From Shimia sp. (lineage in GTDB: Bacteria; Pseudomonadota; Alphaproteobacteria; Rhodobacterales; Rhodobacteraceae): a stretch of DNA of 64,000 nucleotides. Within the stretch, counting starts at the first letter, position 1. Every line of letters starts with the position of its first letter. The stretch lies in NCBI RefSeq assembly GCF_022448905.1, contig NZ_JAKVCW010000005.1, positions 1 through 64,000 on the forward strand, read 5' to 3'. The notes beneath the pieces were generated by a model. That model saw only the letters and a list, made by a program, of their open reading frames with translations. It made no database searches and was not told the origin of the DNA. A program made the position numbers and the translations under genes. Below, piece after piece: positions 27,777-38,267 of this stretch.

Positions 27777-28841
27777 TCAGTGGGATGGCGGCAGGCGGTG
27801 CAGCGGCAAGATGCTGGACAGCGGCGCAAGAAGGGCCGCGCGGAAACGGGACCAGAAGGCGCCCAGCACCACCAGAAAGATGCCGAGGAAGAGAATGGTG
27901 AAGGCGGCGCCTTCGCCGTCAAAGACGATGCTGGCCAGTGCAACGGTGTAGCCGATGGCAGCAATCAGGAAGGAGCGGCGGTCGATGATGATGGCGATGG
28001 CGGCAAACCCCAGAAGGAAGAGCATAAGCGCCAAGTGTGCGCCGTTGCTGCCGGCCTCTAGCAGCGTGAGAGCCACGGTGTTGATCAACGCGGGCGCGGC
28101 GACAACATGCAGCCAGAAGCCTTGCGCGCTTCGGCGGGTGACGCGGTGCGGGTCGGACATGTCAAAATGCATGGCAACGGCAAATACGGCGATGCCCACG
28201 CCCAAAGTGATGAAGGCAAAGGGTCCCCCGGCGGAGAGCAGGAAAAGGTCTTGCGGGCTGGTTGGTGTGCCGGATTGGTTGGCGCCGATCATGAGCGCGA
28301 TGCCAAAGACGCCAAGCGCGATGAGCGCCATGGCAAAGGGCACGCGAAAGCGCAGCCAGAAGATCAGTGTGGCCAAAGTGGTGAGCGCCAACGGAAGCGG
28401 TAAGCTGGAGAAGTCTTCTTGAGCGAGCATGAAAGGCTGCGCGAAATAGGCGGTGATGCCGGAGCCAGCGTTGATCGCCCAAAGGATGGACAGCGCAATG
28501 GCCGGGGCCACCATACGGCGGCGGCGGATGAAGTACTCTGCCAGCGCCCAAATCACAGCGCCGGAGATGGCGGTGGTGGTCACAATCTTGGTTTTGTAGT
28601 TCACCACCTCGGCGGCCATGGCGATGCCGTTGACCGCTGCCCAGCCGCTAGCGAGGATCAGCAGACCAACTACAATGAAGATCTCGTTGAAGCCTTTGAA
28701 CAGCTCAAACGGTTCATCTCCTACCGCAAGGTCTTCGCGTGCACCGCGTCGGCTGTCGGCAAGTGCTGCGAGGGACGCAGCCTGTTGTTCGTTTAGCAGG
28801 CCAGAGCCAACCGCGGCGCGAAGATCATCTTTGTCAATCAT
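27777..28841 (-). CDS. Polytopic membrane protein, DUF2157-like
   Basis: A 354-residue protein with a cytoplasmic N-terminus (about 1-45, including GLLNEQQAASLAALA, a short motif like the leader of DUF2157 proteins) and about nine hydrophobic helices. No catalytic motif is visible. It lies 12 bp before hslU and 17 bp after the aldo/keto reductase gene on the same strand, so it is probably in the hslV-hslU transcript. Function unknown. Confidence 0.7.
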   Translation of the reverse strand: MIDKDDLRAAVGSGLLNEQQAASLAALADSRRGAREDLAVGDEPFELFKGFNEIFIVVGLLILASGWAAVNGIAMAAEVVNYKTKIVTTTAISGAVIWALAEYFIRRRRMVAPAIALSILWAINAGSGITAYFAQPFMLAQEDFSSLPLPLALTTLATLIFWLRFRVPFAMALIALGVFGIALMIGANQSGTPTSPQDLFLLSAGGPFAFITLGVGIAVFAVAMHFDMSDPHRVTRRSAQGFWLHVVAAPALINTVALTLLEAGSNGAHLALMLFLLGFAAIAIIIDRRSFLIAAIGYTVALASIVFDGEGAAFTILFLGIFLVVLGAFWSRFRAALLAPLSSILPLHRLPPSH

Positions 28842-28858
28842 GAGGTGTGGGTCTCTCG

Positions 28859-29893
28859 TTACGCGAGCACTTTGGCAAACAATTCGTCTTTCATCATGTC
28901 GTCAAACCACTCTGGATAGCGACGACCCGGTGCAGCGGCGGCGTCCAGAGTGGCCATTTCTGCCTTGCTCAACACGATATTGGCCGCAGCGATGCCGGTT
29001 TCAAGCTGGCTAAGCTTTGAGGCGCCGATGATCACCGTGTGGTCGCGGCGTTTGTTTAAAATCCAGGCTTGAGCAATTTGCGCCGGTGTTGCGTTGTGCG
29101 CTTCGGCGGCGTCTTTTAGCGCGGTGATCGCGGCCAGCGCTTGTTCTTTGGAGACTTGCAGGAAATCGCCTTCGGCCAGACGGCCGTCGCTGTCTTCCAG
29201 CTTGTTGAGATCATATTTGCCCGTCAGCAGGCCGCCGGCCAATGGTGACCACGCCATCAGGCCGATGCGAAGCTCCGCGCCCATGCGCAGAATGTCCATT
29301 TCGATGTCGCGACCCACAGCGTTGTAGAGGTACTGACCGGCGATAAACTGGCTCATGTTGTTGTCGCGCTGGAACTGAACTGCCTGTGCCACCTTCCACG
29401 CGGGCCAGTTGGACACGCCAATGTGGCGCACTTTGCCTGCGTCGATCACCGATTGTAGGGTCGACAGGGTTTCTTCCATTGGCGTCGTGAAATCGGTTTT
29501 GTGCAGCACCAGAAGGTCGATCCAGTCAGTATCGAGCCGTTTCAGGCAGCCATCCACGGAAGACAGGATGTGTCCACGTGAGAGACCGGCGTCGGTGACG
29601 CGATCGCTTTGGCGGAACCCAAGTTTGGTACAGATCACCGCGTCGTTGCGCTTGCCTTTGAGGGTTTTGCCAAGAATGTCTTCGGCTTCGCCGTTGGAAT
29701 AGCCGTCTGCGGCGTCAAAGAAATTGATGCCGCCGTCCAGCGCCACATCAACCATGCGCTGGGCATCGTTAAGGCCAACTTTGGCAACGCCAGGGATCCA
29801 ATCGGAGCCATGAGTGAAGGTCATGGTGCCAAGCGCCAGACGGGAAACAACCAGACCAGAATTGCCCATGCGGGTGTAGGTCATGTCGCTCAT
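28859..29893 (-). CDS. Aldo/keto reductase
   Basis: A 344-residue NADPH-dependent oxidoreductase with the TIM-barrel AKR fold. The catalytic residues can be seen: Asp and Tyr in [11 protein letters not shown], Lys in ICTKLGF and His in LLVLHKTDF. The C-terminal NADP-binding [12 protein letters not shown] is typical. It overlaps hslV by 4 bp (ATGA), so its translation is coupled to hslV. The physiological substrate is unknown. Confidence 0.92.
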   Translation of the reverse strand: MSDMTYTRMGNSGLVVSRLALGTMTFTHGSDWIPGVAKVGLNDAQRMVDVALDGGINFFDAADGYSNGEAEDILGKTLKGKRNDAVICTKLGFRQSDRVTDAGLSRGHILSSVDGCLKRLDTDWIDLLVLHKTDFTTPMEETLSTLQSVIDAGKVRHIGVSNWPAWKVAQAVQFQRDNNMSQFIAGQYLYNAVGRDIEMDILRMGAELRIGLMAWSPLAGGLLTGKYDLNKLEDSDGRLAEGDFLQVSKEQALAAITALKDAAEAHNATPAQIAQAWILNKRRDHTVIIGASKLSQLETGIAAANIVLSKAEMATLDAAAAPGRRYPEWFDDMMKDELFAKVLA

Positions 29894-30447
29894 TGTTTGA
29901 TGGTCTCCACTGTCAGGTTGCCATTTGTGTAGACGCAGATGTCGCCAGCGATGCCCATGGCTTTGCGCGCCACCTCTTCGGCAGACAGATCGGTGTCCAT
30001 GAGCGCGCGCCCTGCGGCCAGCGCGTAGTTGCCGCCAGAGCCAATGGCGGTCACGTCGTGCTCAGGCTCAAGCACGTCCCCTGCCCCAGTGATCACAAAG
30101 ATGTCGGCGCCGTCCGAGACAATCAGCATGGCTTCGAGCTTTTGCAGGTATTTGTCGGTGCGCCAGTCTTTGGCCAGTTCCACGGACGCGCGGGCCAGTT
30201 GGCCGGGGGTGGCTTCCAGCTTGGCTTCCAAGCGTTCCAGCAGCGTAAACGCATCTGCGGTAGAGCCTGCAAAACCTGCGACAATCTCAAAGCCGCCGGG
30301 GCTCAGGCGGCGCACCTTACGTGCAGTGCCTTTGATCACAGTCTGGCCAAGCGAAACCTGCCCGTCGCCGGCAATCACAACTTCGCCACCCTTTTTTACA
30401 CCAATGATGGTGGTGCCGTGCCAACCGGGGAATTGATCCTCAGACAT
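29890..30447 (-). CDS. hslV: ATP-dependent protease proteolytic subunit HslV
   Basis: The N-terminal-nucleophile peptidase of the HslVU protease. The 185-residue protein has the catalytic threonine at position 12 ([11 protein letters not shown]), exposed by removal of a short propeptide, and [11 protein letters not shown]. The frame is open far upstream, but the ATG at 30447 has AAGGAG at ideal distance. A heat-shock-like promoter precedes it. Confidence 0.97.
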   Translation of the reverse strand: MSEDQFPGWHGTTIIGVKKGGEVVIAGDGQVSLGQTVIKGTARKVRRLSPGGFEIVAGFAGSTADAFTLLERLEAKLEATPGQLARASVELAKDWRTDKYLQKLEAMLIVSDGADIFVITGAGDVLEPEHDVTAIGSGGNYALAAGRALMDTDLSAEEVARKAMGIAGDICVYTNGNLTVETIKQ

Positions 30448-30518
30448 CCCAAAGCTCCTTTTGTCCTTCGCCCTATATGAGCCTGCGATCAGAAAGGCAC
30501 AAGAGTTTGGGTTGTTTG

Positions 30519-30543
30519 CTGGGGTTGCCCCTGCGATTTCAAG
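30519..30543 (-). promoter_or_regulatory. Candidate sigma-32 (RpoH) promoter of hslV
   Basis: On the minus strand CTTGAAA (30543-30537) is followed after 12 bp by CCCCAG (30524-30519), close to the heat-shock consensus CTTGAAA-N11-16-CCCCAT. The predicted start lies about 65 bp before the hslV ATG. Confidence 0.45.
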
Positions 30544-30559
30544 CGCATAGCCTCGCCCT

Positions 30560-31531
30560 ATGGACGAAGAACAGGATGTTCGCATAGAATCTGCATTGCA
30601 GGACTTCTTGCGTTTGCAGCGAGATTTGGACCTACCTGATGAGTTGGTGACACATGAATTGCTGTGGCAAAAGAATGACCACCGCAGCCATATCGTTTTG
30701 CGGCTTGATTGCGGTGACAAGTCCTATGTCCTGAAACGGGTGTTTGGTGCTGATAATTCTGATCAGTTGATACAAATGGCCCAGGCGCAGGTTGACGCCA
30801 GCAACGCCATGGGAAATGCGCGGCGGATGCGGGCGCCGAAAGTACACTATGTGAGTGAGGACGGCGCTGTCCTGTTAATGGATCACGTGACCGGAAACAC
30901 ATTGGATACGTTGCTTTACCGTGGCCGCGATCCAAAAAGCCTTCTGAAGCGGAGCGGGCGGTGGTTGGCCACTTTTCATCGGGTCATGGACCGTCGAAAG
31001 CGCCCTTTTCGGCCAGACCAGATGGTCGCGCATATTGAGCAGTTGGCACGTCAAATCGAAGATGGATCTCGGCGCGTAGTTGCGCCAAAAAGATTTCTAA
31101 AATGCGCCTCTCAGATTCCTGAACGGGCGGCACAGTTTGCAGGTCAAAAGACAGTCGTGGCACGACGTCACGGGGATATGAACCTTCGAAATTTGATCTT
31201 TGCCCAAGACGGCCTCTACGGCATAGATTTTCATCCACCCAATCAGCTGTCTGTTGGGTTTGATATCGTTCGGCTGTTGTTAGATTTTGCCGAGATCCAT
31301 CAAGATAACACTGCACTCAAATCCGGCGCGTTTCTGCTCGATGACGTGGTGTCATCGTTTTTTGAAGGTTACCGTTTGATCAAACCCGATGATCCCGGTT
31401 TTCGGTTTCTTCAACCTGTTCGTCTGCTTCTGGATTGGTGCGCTATTCCAGTTGACCCAGTGGACCGCAGTTGGCGGCAACAGGATCGATGGCAGAACAT
31501 GGAGTTACTCATAGAAAATGGGTTCGAATAA
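30560..31531 (+). CDS. Phosphotransferase of the aminoglycoside/choline-kinase fold
   Basis: A 323-residue protein with the kinase-like fold of the APH/choline-kinase superfamily. The lysine in SYVLKRVF (about 58), the catalytic loop [13 protein letters not shown] (about 205) and the metal-binding GIDFH (about 223) are all present, so it may be active. The substrate is unknown; antibiotic resistance should not be assumed, as many such kinases act on sugars or lipopolysaccharide. It diverges from hslV. Base composition appears more AT-rich than its neighbours. Confidence 0.72.
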   Translation: MDEEQDVRIESALQDFLRLQRDLDLPDELVTHELLWQKNDHRSHIVLRLDCGDKSYVLKRVFGADNSDQLIQMAQAQVDASNAMGNARRMRAPKVHYVSEDGAVLLMDHVTGNTLDTLLYRGRDPKSLLKRSGRWLATFHRVMDRRKRPFRPDQMVAHIEQLARQIEDGSRRVVAPKRFLKCASQIPERAAQFAGQKTVVARRHGDMNLRNLIFAQDGLYGIDFHPPNQLSVGFDIVRLLLDFAEIHQDNTALKSGAFLLDDVVSSFFEGYRLIKPDDPGFRFLQPVRLLLDWCAIPVDPVDRSWRQQDRWQNMELLIENGFE

Positions 31532-31560
31532 AAAAGGCGCTCCGAATGGAACGCCTTATT
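31531..31560. terminator. Hairpin terminator between the orphan kinase gene and trxA
   Basis: A 10-bp stem with one mismatch, AAGGCGCTCC (31534-31543) and GGAACGCCTT (31548-31557), with a 4-nt loop. On the minus strand a TTTTTTATT tract follows, ending trxA. It begins right after the stop codon of the plus-strand kinase gene and probably serves both. Confidence 0.8.
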
Positions 31561-31579
31561 ATCTGGTATCTGATACGGA

Positions 31580-31900
31580 TCAGAGGGAGTCTTCGATCCA
31601 GCTTTGCAGCGCGGCTTTAGGCGCGGCGCCTGCGCGGTTGGAGATGACTTGACCGTCTTTGAAGATGAACAGCGCAGGGATGCCGCGCACGCCCAGAGCG
31701 GCGGCTGCGCCCGGGTTGCTGTCCACGTCAACCTTGGCAATTTTCACCTTGCCGTCCATCTCAGCCGACAGCTCTTCGAGCGCTGGGCCGATTTGTTTAC
31801 ATGGGCCACACCATTCGGCCCAGAAATCTACGACGACGGGTACGTCGGCGTTTTTTACTTCTTCGTCGAAGGTGGCATCGGTGACAGCAACAGTTGCCAT
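31580..31900 (-). CDS. trxA: Thioredoxin
   Basis: A 106-residue thioredoxin with the redox pair C31-C34 in WCGPC, the buried aspartate in VVVDFW and the cis-proline segment RGIPALFIF. It reduces disulfides in cytoplasmic proteins. It closes the leftward gene set tsaE-amgK-murU-addB-addA-trxA, 50 bp after addA. Confidence 0.97.
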   Translation of the reverse strand: MATVAVTDATFDEEVKNADVPVVVDFWAEWCGPCKQIGPALEELSAEMDGKVKIAKVDVDSNPGAAAALGVRGIPALFIFKDGQVISNRAGAAPKAALQSWIEDSL

Positions 31901-31950
31901 TGTGGAGGTCTCCTGAAAGAGGGTGCTGGTAAGTCTTGGTTCGAGGGAAC

Positions 31951-34900
31951 CTAGGTTTGCGAGGCGGGGGCGTCAAGATATCCTGTGGCCGCAAGGGACT
32001 TTGTCACAAGATCGTGTGGCAGTTCCATCAACTCTGCTGTTGCCGTCCACAGGATTGCAGCGCGGATTGGCAGGTCAAAAATTTGTTCCAAAGCATGGGT
32101 ATAGGCCCCCATTTGCCGCAAAATGCCATCTGGTGTGGTTTTCGCAGTGGTCGGGACCGTGGCGTTGGTTTTGAAATCGATGGCCCAGACACAATCTTCC
32201 TGTATCACCAAGCGGTCGATGATTCCGTGCAAGCGGTTGGGGCCAAGGTTGGCGGTCACTGGCACTTCTGCCAAAGCGGATGGATCAAACAGCCAGGCGA
32301 GCTCTGATTTAGACAGAGTTTTCGTGGCTTCGGCCAACAAGTCTTCGAACTGCCCATCCTGCATCTCAACCAGATCATCTTGCAGAAGTGAGTGGGCAAT
32401 TTCTGACCAGTCAGCTTGTGGATGGTTGGGCAAATGTTCGAGCAGAAGGTGTAGCCAGGTGCCGCGTTGCATGGCAGCTTCCTGATCTAATCCTTGCTCA
32501 CCTCCCAAAGCTTTTGCGCCGCCAAGGTCGGACGGGCTAAGCGCGTGTGGTGGCGCTGTCAGCAGTGGGGCGGCGGATTGCAGAAACGCCGGAACTTCGA
32601 CCTTTGTGGGTGCGGATTCGTCTGCTACATCAGAGACTGTTCCTGCCCAATTCCCATGATCCAGGCGCAGACCTTCGCCTCCGTCAAACTGACAAGGCGT
32701 GGCATTAGAAGCGATCATCGCGGAGCGAATAGTGTCATACCAACTCTTGCCGTCTTTGCCTAAGTCCCCGGCAGCCGCCACGATCAGCCATTTCTCTGCG
32801 CGGGTCATGGCCACATAGAGCAAGCGCAGCCGTTCGGCTGCTTGCGCCTCGGCCAGAGTTTCACGCGCAGTAGCCAAAGGAGCCGGTGCGCTGTCGGACG
32901 GCATGTTCCAAAGCGCGGCGTCGCCTACGGGCACAATTGGGGCATCGGTTTTTATCAGCCGTTTGCCGGTGTCGGGCATGATAACAATCGGGGCTTCCAA
33001 ACCCTTGGAGCCATGCACCGTCATCACGCGGATGCGGTTGGTGGCGCTGTCCATCTGCCGCTTGATTTCCAGATCGTCGGTTTGCATCCATTGCAAAAAG
33101 CCAGTGAGGCTGGGCACTGAGGATTTTTCATAGGCCAGTGCTTGGGACAGTAGCGCGTTGATGCCATCTTCCGCCTCTGCCCCGAGCCGGGCGAGGAAAG
33201 CGTGGCGGCCTTTGTGGCGGGTCAGCACACGTTCGATTAGGTCGTAGGGGCGCAGGAAATCGGTGTTCGCGCGCAAATCATCCAGCACGGCCATGGTTTT
33301 AGCGAACTCATCGCCCCTGTCACGCAGTGCCGCCCAAAGGTAGGTTTTTGGGGCACGGCGATGTGCGAGGTCAAACAGCGCCTGTTCCGACCAGCCAAAC
33401 AACGGAGACCGTAGGATCGTGGCCAGCGACAGGTCGTCTTCCGGAGTGGCGAGGAAGGACAACAGCGCGCCGAGGTCGCGCACCGCCATTTCGCCGCCGA
33501 CTTTCAGGCGGTCGGCACCGGCAATAGGCAAACCATGCAGTTTGCAGGCGCGGATGATTTCGTGGAACAGATCAGAACGACGTTGCACCAGAATGAGGAA
33601 ATCACCGGGTTCAATTTGGCGCTGGGTGAACTGTCCGTCGGGCCCGCGCTTGTAGGCAATGGTGTCTTGTTTGATCATCCGTGCGATCTGCGCGGCGATG
33701 CGATCTGCCAAAATGACCGTATGGTGGGTGTCGCCGAGGCGGTCGACAGGATCAAACCAGTCATCTTTCTCCGCCTTTGCGACAGGTTCTACCACCGGCC
33801 AGAGGTCCACGCGGCCCGGCATGTCGTCGTTAAACGCAATGTGGCGATTGCCGGTTGGAAAGCCTGCGTCCGTGTGGTTTTCAAAACATTTGTCGACGAG
33901 GTTCAGAACCGCCGGCGAAGAGCGGAAGGAGTATTCTAGGCTCAGGTCTTGCAGTTGGTTTTCCGTGGCATGCAGCCGGTTGGCAAATTCATCACGCATG
34001 CGGTCAAATTCCGCTGGGTCCGCGCCCTGGAAGCTGTAGATCGACTGCTTCTTATCGCCCACCACAAAGATGGTGCGGGTGTCCTCGCCCCGTGCGCCGG
34101 AGCCGGAGGTGAACTCTTGCGCGAGACGCTCGATCACCTGCCATTGCACCGGACTGGTGTCTTGGGCTTCATCCACGAGGATGTGGTCAATTCCGCCGTC
34201 CAAGCGATACAACACCCACTCCGCCACCGCCGGCTCGTTGAGGAGGTTGCGCGCCCGCAGGATAAGGTCATCAAAGTCGAGCCATCCGCGATGTTGTTTG
34301 GCGGTGTCATAACGTTCCAGGAAGCGCGCGGCGAAGGCGTGCAAGGCGGCACTGCGATCTTTGGCTTGAAGTGCAAGGCGGCGCGCCCGAGCGTCTTCAA
34401 CACGAAGCATGAACGGCCTGATACGTTCCATCAAATCCGCATGGCTGGTGCGCAGCGCTTTAGTTGGAAAAGAGTCTAACTTGGCGCAAAACGGTTCTTT
34501 TGCACCTTTGCCTGTCAGGAAGACGGATTCCAGAATGGGCAACGCGGACACAGCGCAGGTGGTGATCGCACTCAGTTTTGTGGCCGCTGTCGCGTCGGTT
34601 TTGCCCCCTGTTTGAAGGACGCCGATGAGCGCGTCTATCAGCTCTGTTTCGCCGCCAAGAAACACGTCAGATTGTAAAGCATCATGATCATAGCCTTCCG
34701 GCAGACCGAGCAAATCGCACAGGTCCGACGGCGAAACGGGATGACGCAGCCGGTCCGCGTGGCGACAGATGTCTGCGGTGAGATCCTCCAGTGCGGCGCC
34801 AGTGAAATGCGTGGCAAGGTCATGCACCAGAACGGCGTCTGCGCCCTCGGCCATCTGCTCAACAATTTCTTCGCGTAAAAGGGCTGCGGCGCGGTCTTCC

Positions 34901-35346
34901 ATTTCAGTGAACAGAGGTGACACGCCTGCCTCAAGTGGGAAGCGGCGCAGCATCGAGGCGCAGAACGAGTGGATGGTTTGGATCTTCAAACCGCCCGGCG
35001 TTTCGATGGCGCGGGCAAACAGAGTACGGGCGTTGCGTAAATCATCTGCGTTGGATTTGCCCACAACACCGAGGTCTGCGAGCTCTTCAGACAACTCCGC
35101 ATCGGATTTCATCGCCCAACTGCCCAACCGTTTGAACAATCGGTTCTGCATCTCGCTGGCGGCGGCCTTGGTGTAGGTCAGACACAGGATGTGTTGTGGC
35201 AAGACCCCTTCCAGCAAAAGCCGCGCCACTCGGTCCGTAAGCACGCGGGTTTTGCCGGAGCCGGCGTTGGCGGAGAGCCAGGTGCTGGCATCCGGACGCG
35301 CGGCGGTGATCTGACGGCGGGTGGCGTCGTTCATTGGCTGGGCCAT
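31951..35346 (-). CDS. addA: Double-strand break repair helicase-nuclease AddA
   Basis: The UvrD-like helicase and nuclease subunit of AddAB, which resects double-strand breaks and loads RecA. The 1131-residue protein has Walker [12 protein letters not shown] near residue 28, [14 protein letters not shown] (Walker B), VGDKKQSIY, the C-terminal [10 protein letters not shown] helicase motif and a PD-(D/E)XK nuclease end with AIDFKTN. The ATG at 35346 is the longest start; an ATG at 35334 overlaps the addB stop as ATGA and is an equal candidate. Confidence 0.96.
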   Translation of the reverse strand: MAQPMNDATRRQITAARPDASTWLSANAGSGKTRVLTDRVARLLLEGVLPQHILCLTYTKAAASEMQNRLFKRLGSWAMKSDAELSEELADLGVVGKSNADDLRNARTLFARAIETPGGLKIQTIHSFCASMLRRFPLEAGVSPLFTEMEDRAAALLREEIVEQMAEGADAVLVHDLATHFTGAALEDLTADICRHADRLRHPVSPSDLCDLLGLPEGYDHDALQSDVFLGGETELIDALIGVLQTGGKTDATAATKLSAITTCAVSALPILESVFLTGKGAKEPFCAKLDSFPTKALRTSHADLMERIRPFMLRVEDARARRLALQAKDRSAALHAFAARFLERYDTAKQHRGWLDFDDLILRARNLLNEPAVAEWVLYRLDGGIDHILVDEAQDTSPVQWQVIERLAQEFTSGSGARGEDTRTIFVVGDKKQSIYSFQGADPAEFDRMRDEFANRLHATENQLQDLSLEYSFRSSPAVLNLVDKCFENHTDAGFPTGNRHIAFNDDMPGRVDLWPVVEPVAKAEKDDWFDPVDRLGDTHHTVILADRIAAQIARMIKQDTIAYKRGPDGQFTQRQIEPGDFLILVQRRSDLFHEIIRACKLHGLPIAGADRLKVGGEMAVRDLGALLSFLATPEDDLSLATILRSPLFGWSEQALFDLAHRRAPKTYLWAALRDRGDEFAKTMAVLDDLRANTDFLRPYDLIERVLTRHKGRHAFLARLGAEAEDGINALLSQALAYEKSSVPSLTGFLQWMQTDDLEIKRQMDSATNRIRVMTVHGSKGLEAPIVIMPDTGKRLIKTDAPIVPVGDAALWNMPSDSAPAPLATARETLAEAQAAERLRLLYVAMTRAEKWLIVAAAGDLGKDGKSWYDTIRSAMIASNATPCQFDGGEGLRLDHGNWAGTVSDVADESAPTKVEVPAFLQSAAPLLTAPPHALSPSDLGGAKALGGEQGLDQEAAMQRGTWLHLLLEHLPNHPQADWSEIAHSLLQDDLVEMQDGQFEDLLAEATKTLSKSELAWLFDPSALAEVPVTANLGPNRLHGIIDRLVIQEDCVWAIDFKTNATVPTTAKTTPDGILRQMGAYTHALEQIFDLPIRAAILWTATAELMELPHDLVTKSLAATGYLDAPASQT

Positions 35347-38267
35347 GACAGCGCCTCCGGGGTGGGTTCATCGGTGGCATCCCATTCGCCAAAGCGCGCC
35401 AGTTGGTCGTAGTCGCTCTCGTCGCGCTCAGTGCGCATCGCGCGGCGAGAGGTGAAGCCTTTGCCGTCGGCGAGGTAGTGCTCGATCAGGGCGATGAACT
35501 CTTCCCAGACTTTGGTTGGGGGCGTTTCTAGCAGTGGCGCGGGCTGATCCTTTGGGTTGGTGCCAAGGCCGATGTAAATCGCGTCGGCGACGTTGGAAGG
35601 ATCAATATCCTTGAACCCGCCCTGTTCGGCCATGGCAGCCTCCAGCAGGAGTTGCTTTTCAAAGTAGGTTTGCTCGTTTTTCGAGGGGGGCGCGCCGGTT
35701 TTATAGTCATACAAGATCAGCGCGCCGGTTTCGGTGCGATCGACACGGTCCGCTTTGGCGGTGAGCCGGAAGCCAAGCTCGGGAATGGTGCCTACGGCCT
35801 TAGTTTCGAACGCCAGTGGTTCGCCGCGTGCGCGACGTTTTTCTTCGCCATGTACGATGTGATCTGCAACCCGATCCAGTCTGGCCTGCCACAAGGCACG
35901 CGCCGTGGCCCAAGGTACGTTTTGAGTCAGAACAGTCTCTGATATGGCTAAAATTTGATCTCGTGTTACGGGTGTTTGGTCGGCTACGGATGTCTTGATC
36001 AGCGTTTCCAGGATCTCATGCACGATGATGCCCCGCAACAGCGCGTCCGGCGTGCGCATCAGCGGATCAAGCGGGCGCAGGCGCAGGACATGCTTGGCAT
36101 AGATCGCATAGGGATCACGGATCAGGCGTTTGATTTCGGTGACCGAAAGTTGTCGCGGACGGGCCTCGGGCGGTGGTGTCGGCGAGGGGCGTGGGGCGGC
36201 GGGCACCATGGGCACGGTTTCCATCGCGCGGACATAGGCCAGCCACGTGTCACCGCGGGATTTCATCTCTTCAAGTGCGTTTGGTCCGTTTTGGTCTGGT
36301 AGGCCACTTAGCAAATTCACAAGGCGATTGACCCACCGGGACGGCACGGTTTCCGCTTCATCCGAACGGACAGAACGGGTGATCCAGACTTCCGGGGCAC
36401 CGATGGCTTGTTGGAAATCATGGGCTGAGAGGCCAATGCGGCGTTCCGGCAGCAAGAGGCACGCATCATGGCGCAGTTTGCGGTTGAGCCAAGGGTCGGG
36501 ACTTGGCGCTTCTGGCCAGCTGCCTTCGTTGAGGCCACCAAGGATCACAAGGTCCGCGCCTTGCACGCGTGCCTCCAACGTACCCCAGATCAAAATGTTG
36601 GGATGACCGGCGTCGCGGTCCCGCACTTCTGCGCGGGAGAGTAAAGCGCCAAACAAGTCGGCGTAGTCTGTCGGTGCGATGGAGCCGACGACCTGGGCAT
36701 GATCTTTCACCTCGGCCATAAGTCGGGATGCCGCGCGACCAGCTGCCTGATCCCAAAGACCGCCGCTGCCTTCGCCGGGGCCTTGGGCGACTTTCTCAGA
36801 CAGGGCGAGGTGGTCGTTTAGGAGCGCGGTCATGTCCACTTGAGAACGTACCGCAGCACAGAAACATGCGGTGACCCAAGCCATCCATGCGGATATTTCT
36901 TCGTTGCGAGCTGCGGCCCAAGCCTGCAGTTTTTCGGATTCGGGATAGGTTATACCATTGCGGCGTATCCATAGCTCCAGGTCACGGGTGAAACGGAGGT
37001 GATCGCCGCGGTTTTCGCCGCTGTGGGTCAAGGGGTGTTTGAGTAGCGTTAGAAGAGCTTCGGAGGTGAGCTTTTGGTGTAATAGAGCCGCAGTGTGGCG
37101 GAGGAACCGGCCTGGAGGGGACAGCTGCAAGGGTTGTCCGGCGCTGTCGTCTGGCACGATATCCCAGCGATCCAAGGCGGCTGTTACTTGGCGGGTGAGC
37201 ATCCGATCTGGAGTGATCAATGCACAGGTCAGCCCTTCGTCCGCCGCCTTGCGCAGGCGGGCGGCGATGGTGAGGGCCTCTTCGCGTTGTGTGGTGGCCT
37301 CGATGAGCGTGATATCTTTGGTGGCGGTGGTCAGGTCGCCGAGGTTGGGACCTTCGCTGAGCCATTGGTCTGTGACCGGCGCGGGGCGCAGGGCAAGTGA
37401 CACCAGCTTGTTGCGCGCAGCGGAGGGCGCGGCGCAGTTGTGCCAGAGCTGTACGTCCTGAGCGGACATACCTAGGTCGCTCACCAAAGCGCGGAAGCGG
37501 TATTGCGGATGATCTTCGCTTTGCAATCCGTCTGACAAGTGATCCCAGGTTTCAGGTGGCATGTCGAAGTCGTAGCCGGGCAGGACCACTGCGCCCTGCG
37601 GGAGAGCCGCGACTGCCTGCATCAGAAATTGCATTGTGCCGCGGGAGCCGGTGGAGCCCGACAGAATGATAGGATGTTGAGGCGGCGTGTCTTCCCAAGA
37701 TTGCACAATCGCCTCAATCGCGCGGCGCTGGCGGGCTTCTTGACCTGGTGCGCTGTCGAGGTTTTCCAAGAAATGGCGCGCGATGCCAAAGAAGGATTGC
37801 GCGCGGGCCCAGTGACCGGATTGGTCGCTGACATCTAAAGCCTCTATGACATCCACAGGCACGCCTTCACCGGCCATCTCGTCAAACAACCCTGCGAGGC
37901 TGTCGGCGAGATCATAGACGGACGCGCGCGCGGCAAGGTCAGGCTGTTGTTCCAGCAGTCGTGTGACCAGTTGGATCAGCTCAAACCGTTGACGGATGGC
38001 GGGTGTCGCGGGTGGAAGATGTGCTGTGGCGGCATTTGCAAATTCACCCAACAGTTGGATGCGGGGCAGGAGGGTCGCCGGGCCTTCGTCAAACAGGGCG
38101 TGCACGCGGCGGGCCATGCGGGCGGTGTTTACGATCACGGTTGCCTTGGCGATGGCATCGGGACGCTGACCTGCAAAGCGCGCCCGAATGCCTTCCACAA
38201 GGTAACGCGGGAAATCTGCGCCGGGGGGCAGGGCGAAAACCCGGGGCATGTCGCTTGGCTCAAACAT
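35331..38267 (-). CDS. addB: Double-strand break repair protein AddB (alphaproteobacterial type)
   Basis: Partner of AddA. The protein of about 978 residues has a degenerate helicase-like body and a C-terminal RecB-type nuclease domain with LILYDYKTG. The Walker A motif is not evident, as in alphaproteobacterial AddB. The start at 38267 overlaps the murU-like stop by 8 bp (ATGTTTGA) and gives the family N-terminus MFEPSDMPRVFAL; the longer frame does not. Confidence 0.94.
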   Translation of the reverse strand: MFEPSDMPRVFALPPGADFPRYLVEGIRARFAGQRPDAIAKATVIVNTARMARRVHALFDEGPATLLPRIQLLGEFANAATAHLPPATPAIRQRFELIQLVTRLLEQQPDLAARASVYDLADSLAGLFDEMAGEGVPVDVIEALDVSDQSGHWARAQSFFGIARHFLENLDSAPGQEARQRRAIEAIVQSWEDTPPQHPIILSGSTGSRGTMQFLMQAVAALPQGAVVLPGYDFDMPPETWDHLSDGLQSEDHPQYRFRALVSDLGMSAQDVQLWHNCAAPSAARNKLVSLALRPAPVTDQWLSEGPNLGDLTTATKDITLIEATTQREEALTIAARLRKAADEGLTCALITPDRMLTRQVTAALDRWDIVPDDSAGQPLQLSPPGRFLRHTAALLHQKLTSEALLTLLKHPLTHSGENRGDHLRFTRDLELWIRRNGITYPESEKLQAWAAARNEEISAWMAWVTACFCAAVRSQVDMTALLNDHLALSEKVAQGPGEGSGGLWDQAAGRAASRLMAEVKDHAQVVGSIAPTDYADLFGALLSRAEVRDRDAGHPNILIWGTLEARVQGADLVILGGLNEGSWPEAPSPDPWLNRKLRHDACLLLPERRIGLSAHDFQQAIGAPEVWITRSVRSDEAETVPSRWVNRLVNLLSGLPDQNGPNALEEMKSRGDTWLAYVRAMETVPMVPAAPRPSPTPPPEARPRQLSVTEIKRLIRDPYAIYAKHVLRLRPLDPLMRTPDALLRGIIVHEILETLIKTSVADQTPVTRDQILAISETVLTQNVPWATARALWQARLDRVADHIVHGEEKRRARGEPLAFETKAVGTIPELGFRLTAKADRVDRTETGALILYDYKTGAPPSKNEQTYFEKQLLLEAAMAEQGGFKDIDPSNVADAIYIGLGTNPKDQPAPLLETPPTKVWEEFIALIEHYLADGKGFTSRRAMRTERDESDYDQLARFGEWDATDEPTPEALSWPSQ

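Noticed and set aside
30560-31531. Aminoglycoside resistance gene
   Set aside because: Only the general kinase fold is supported; there is no specific resistance-enzyme signature or mobile context.
31515-31560. tRNA-like end (GGTTCGAAT) after the orphan kinase gene
   Set aside because: No acceptor, D or anticodon stems can be formed; it is the end of the coding sequence plus a terminator hairpin.
35331-38267. Broken helicase gene because AddB lacks a clear Walker A motif
   Set aside because: Alphaproteobacterial AddB proteins have a degenerate helicase domain, and the frame is full-length with an intact nuclease end.
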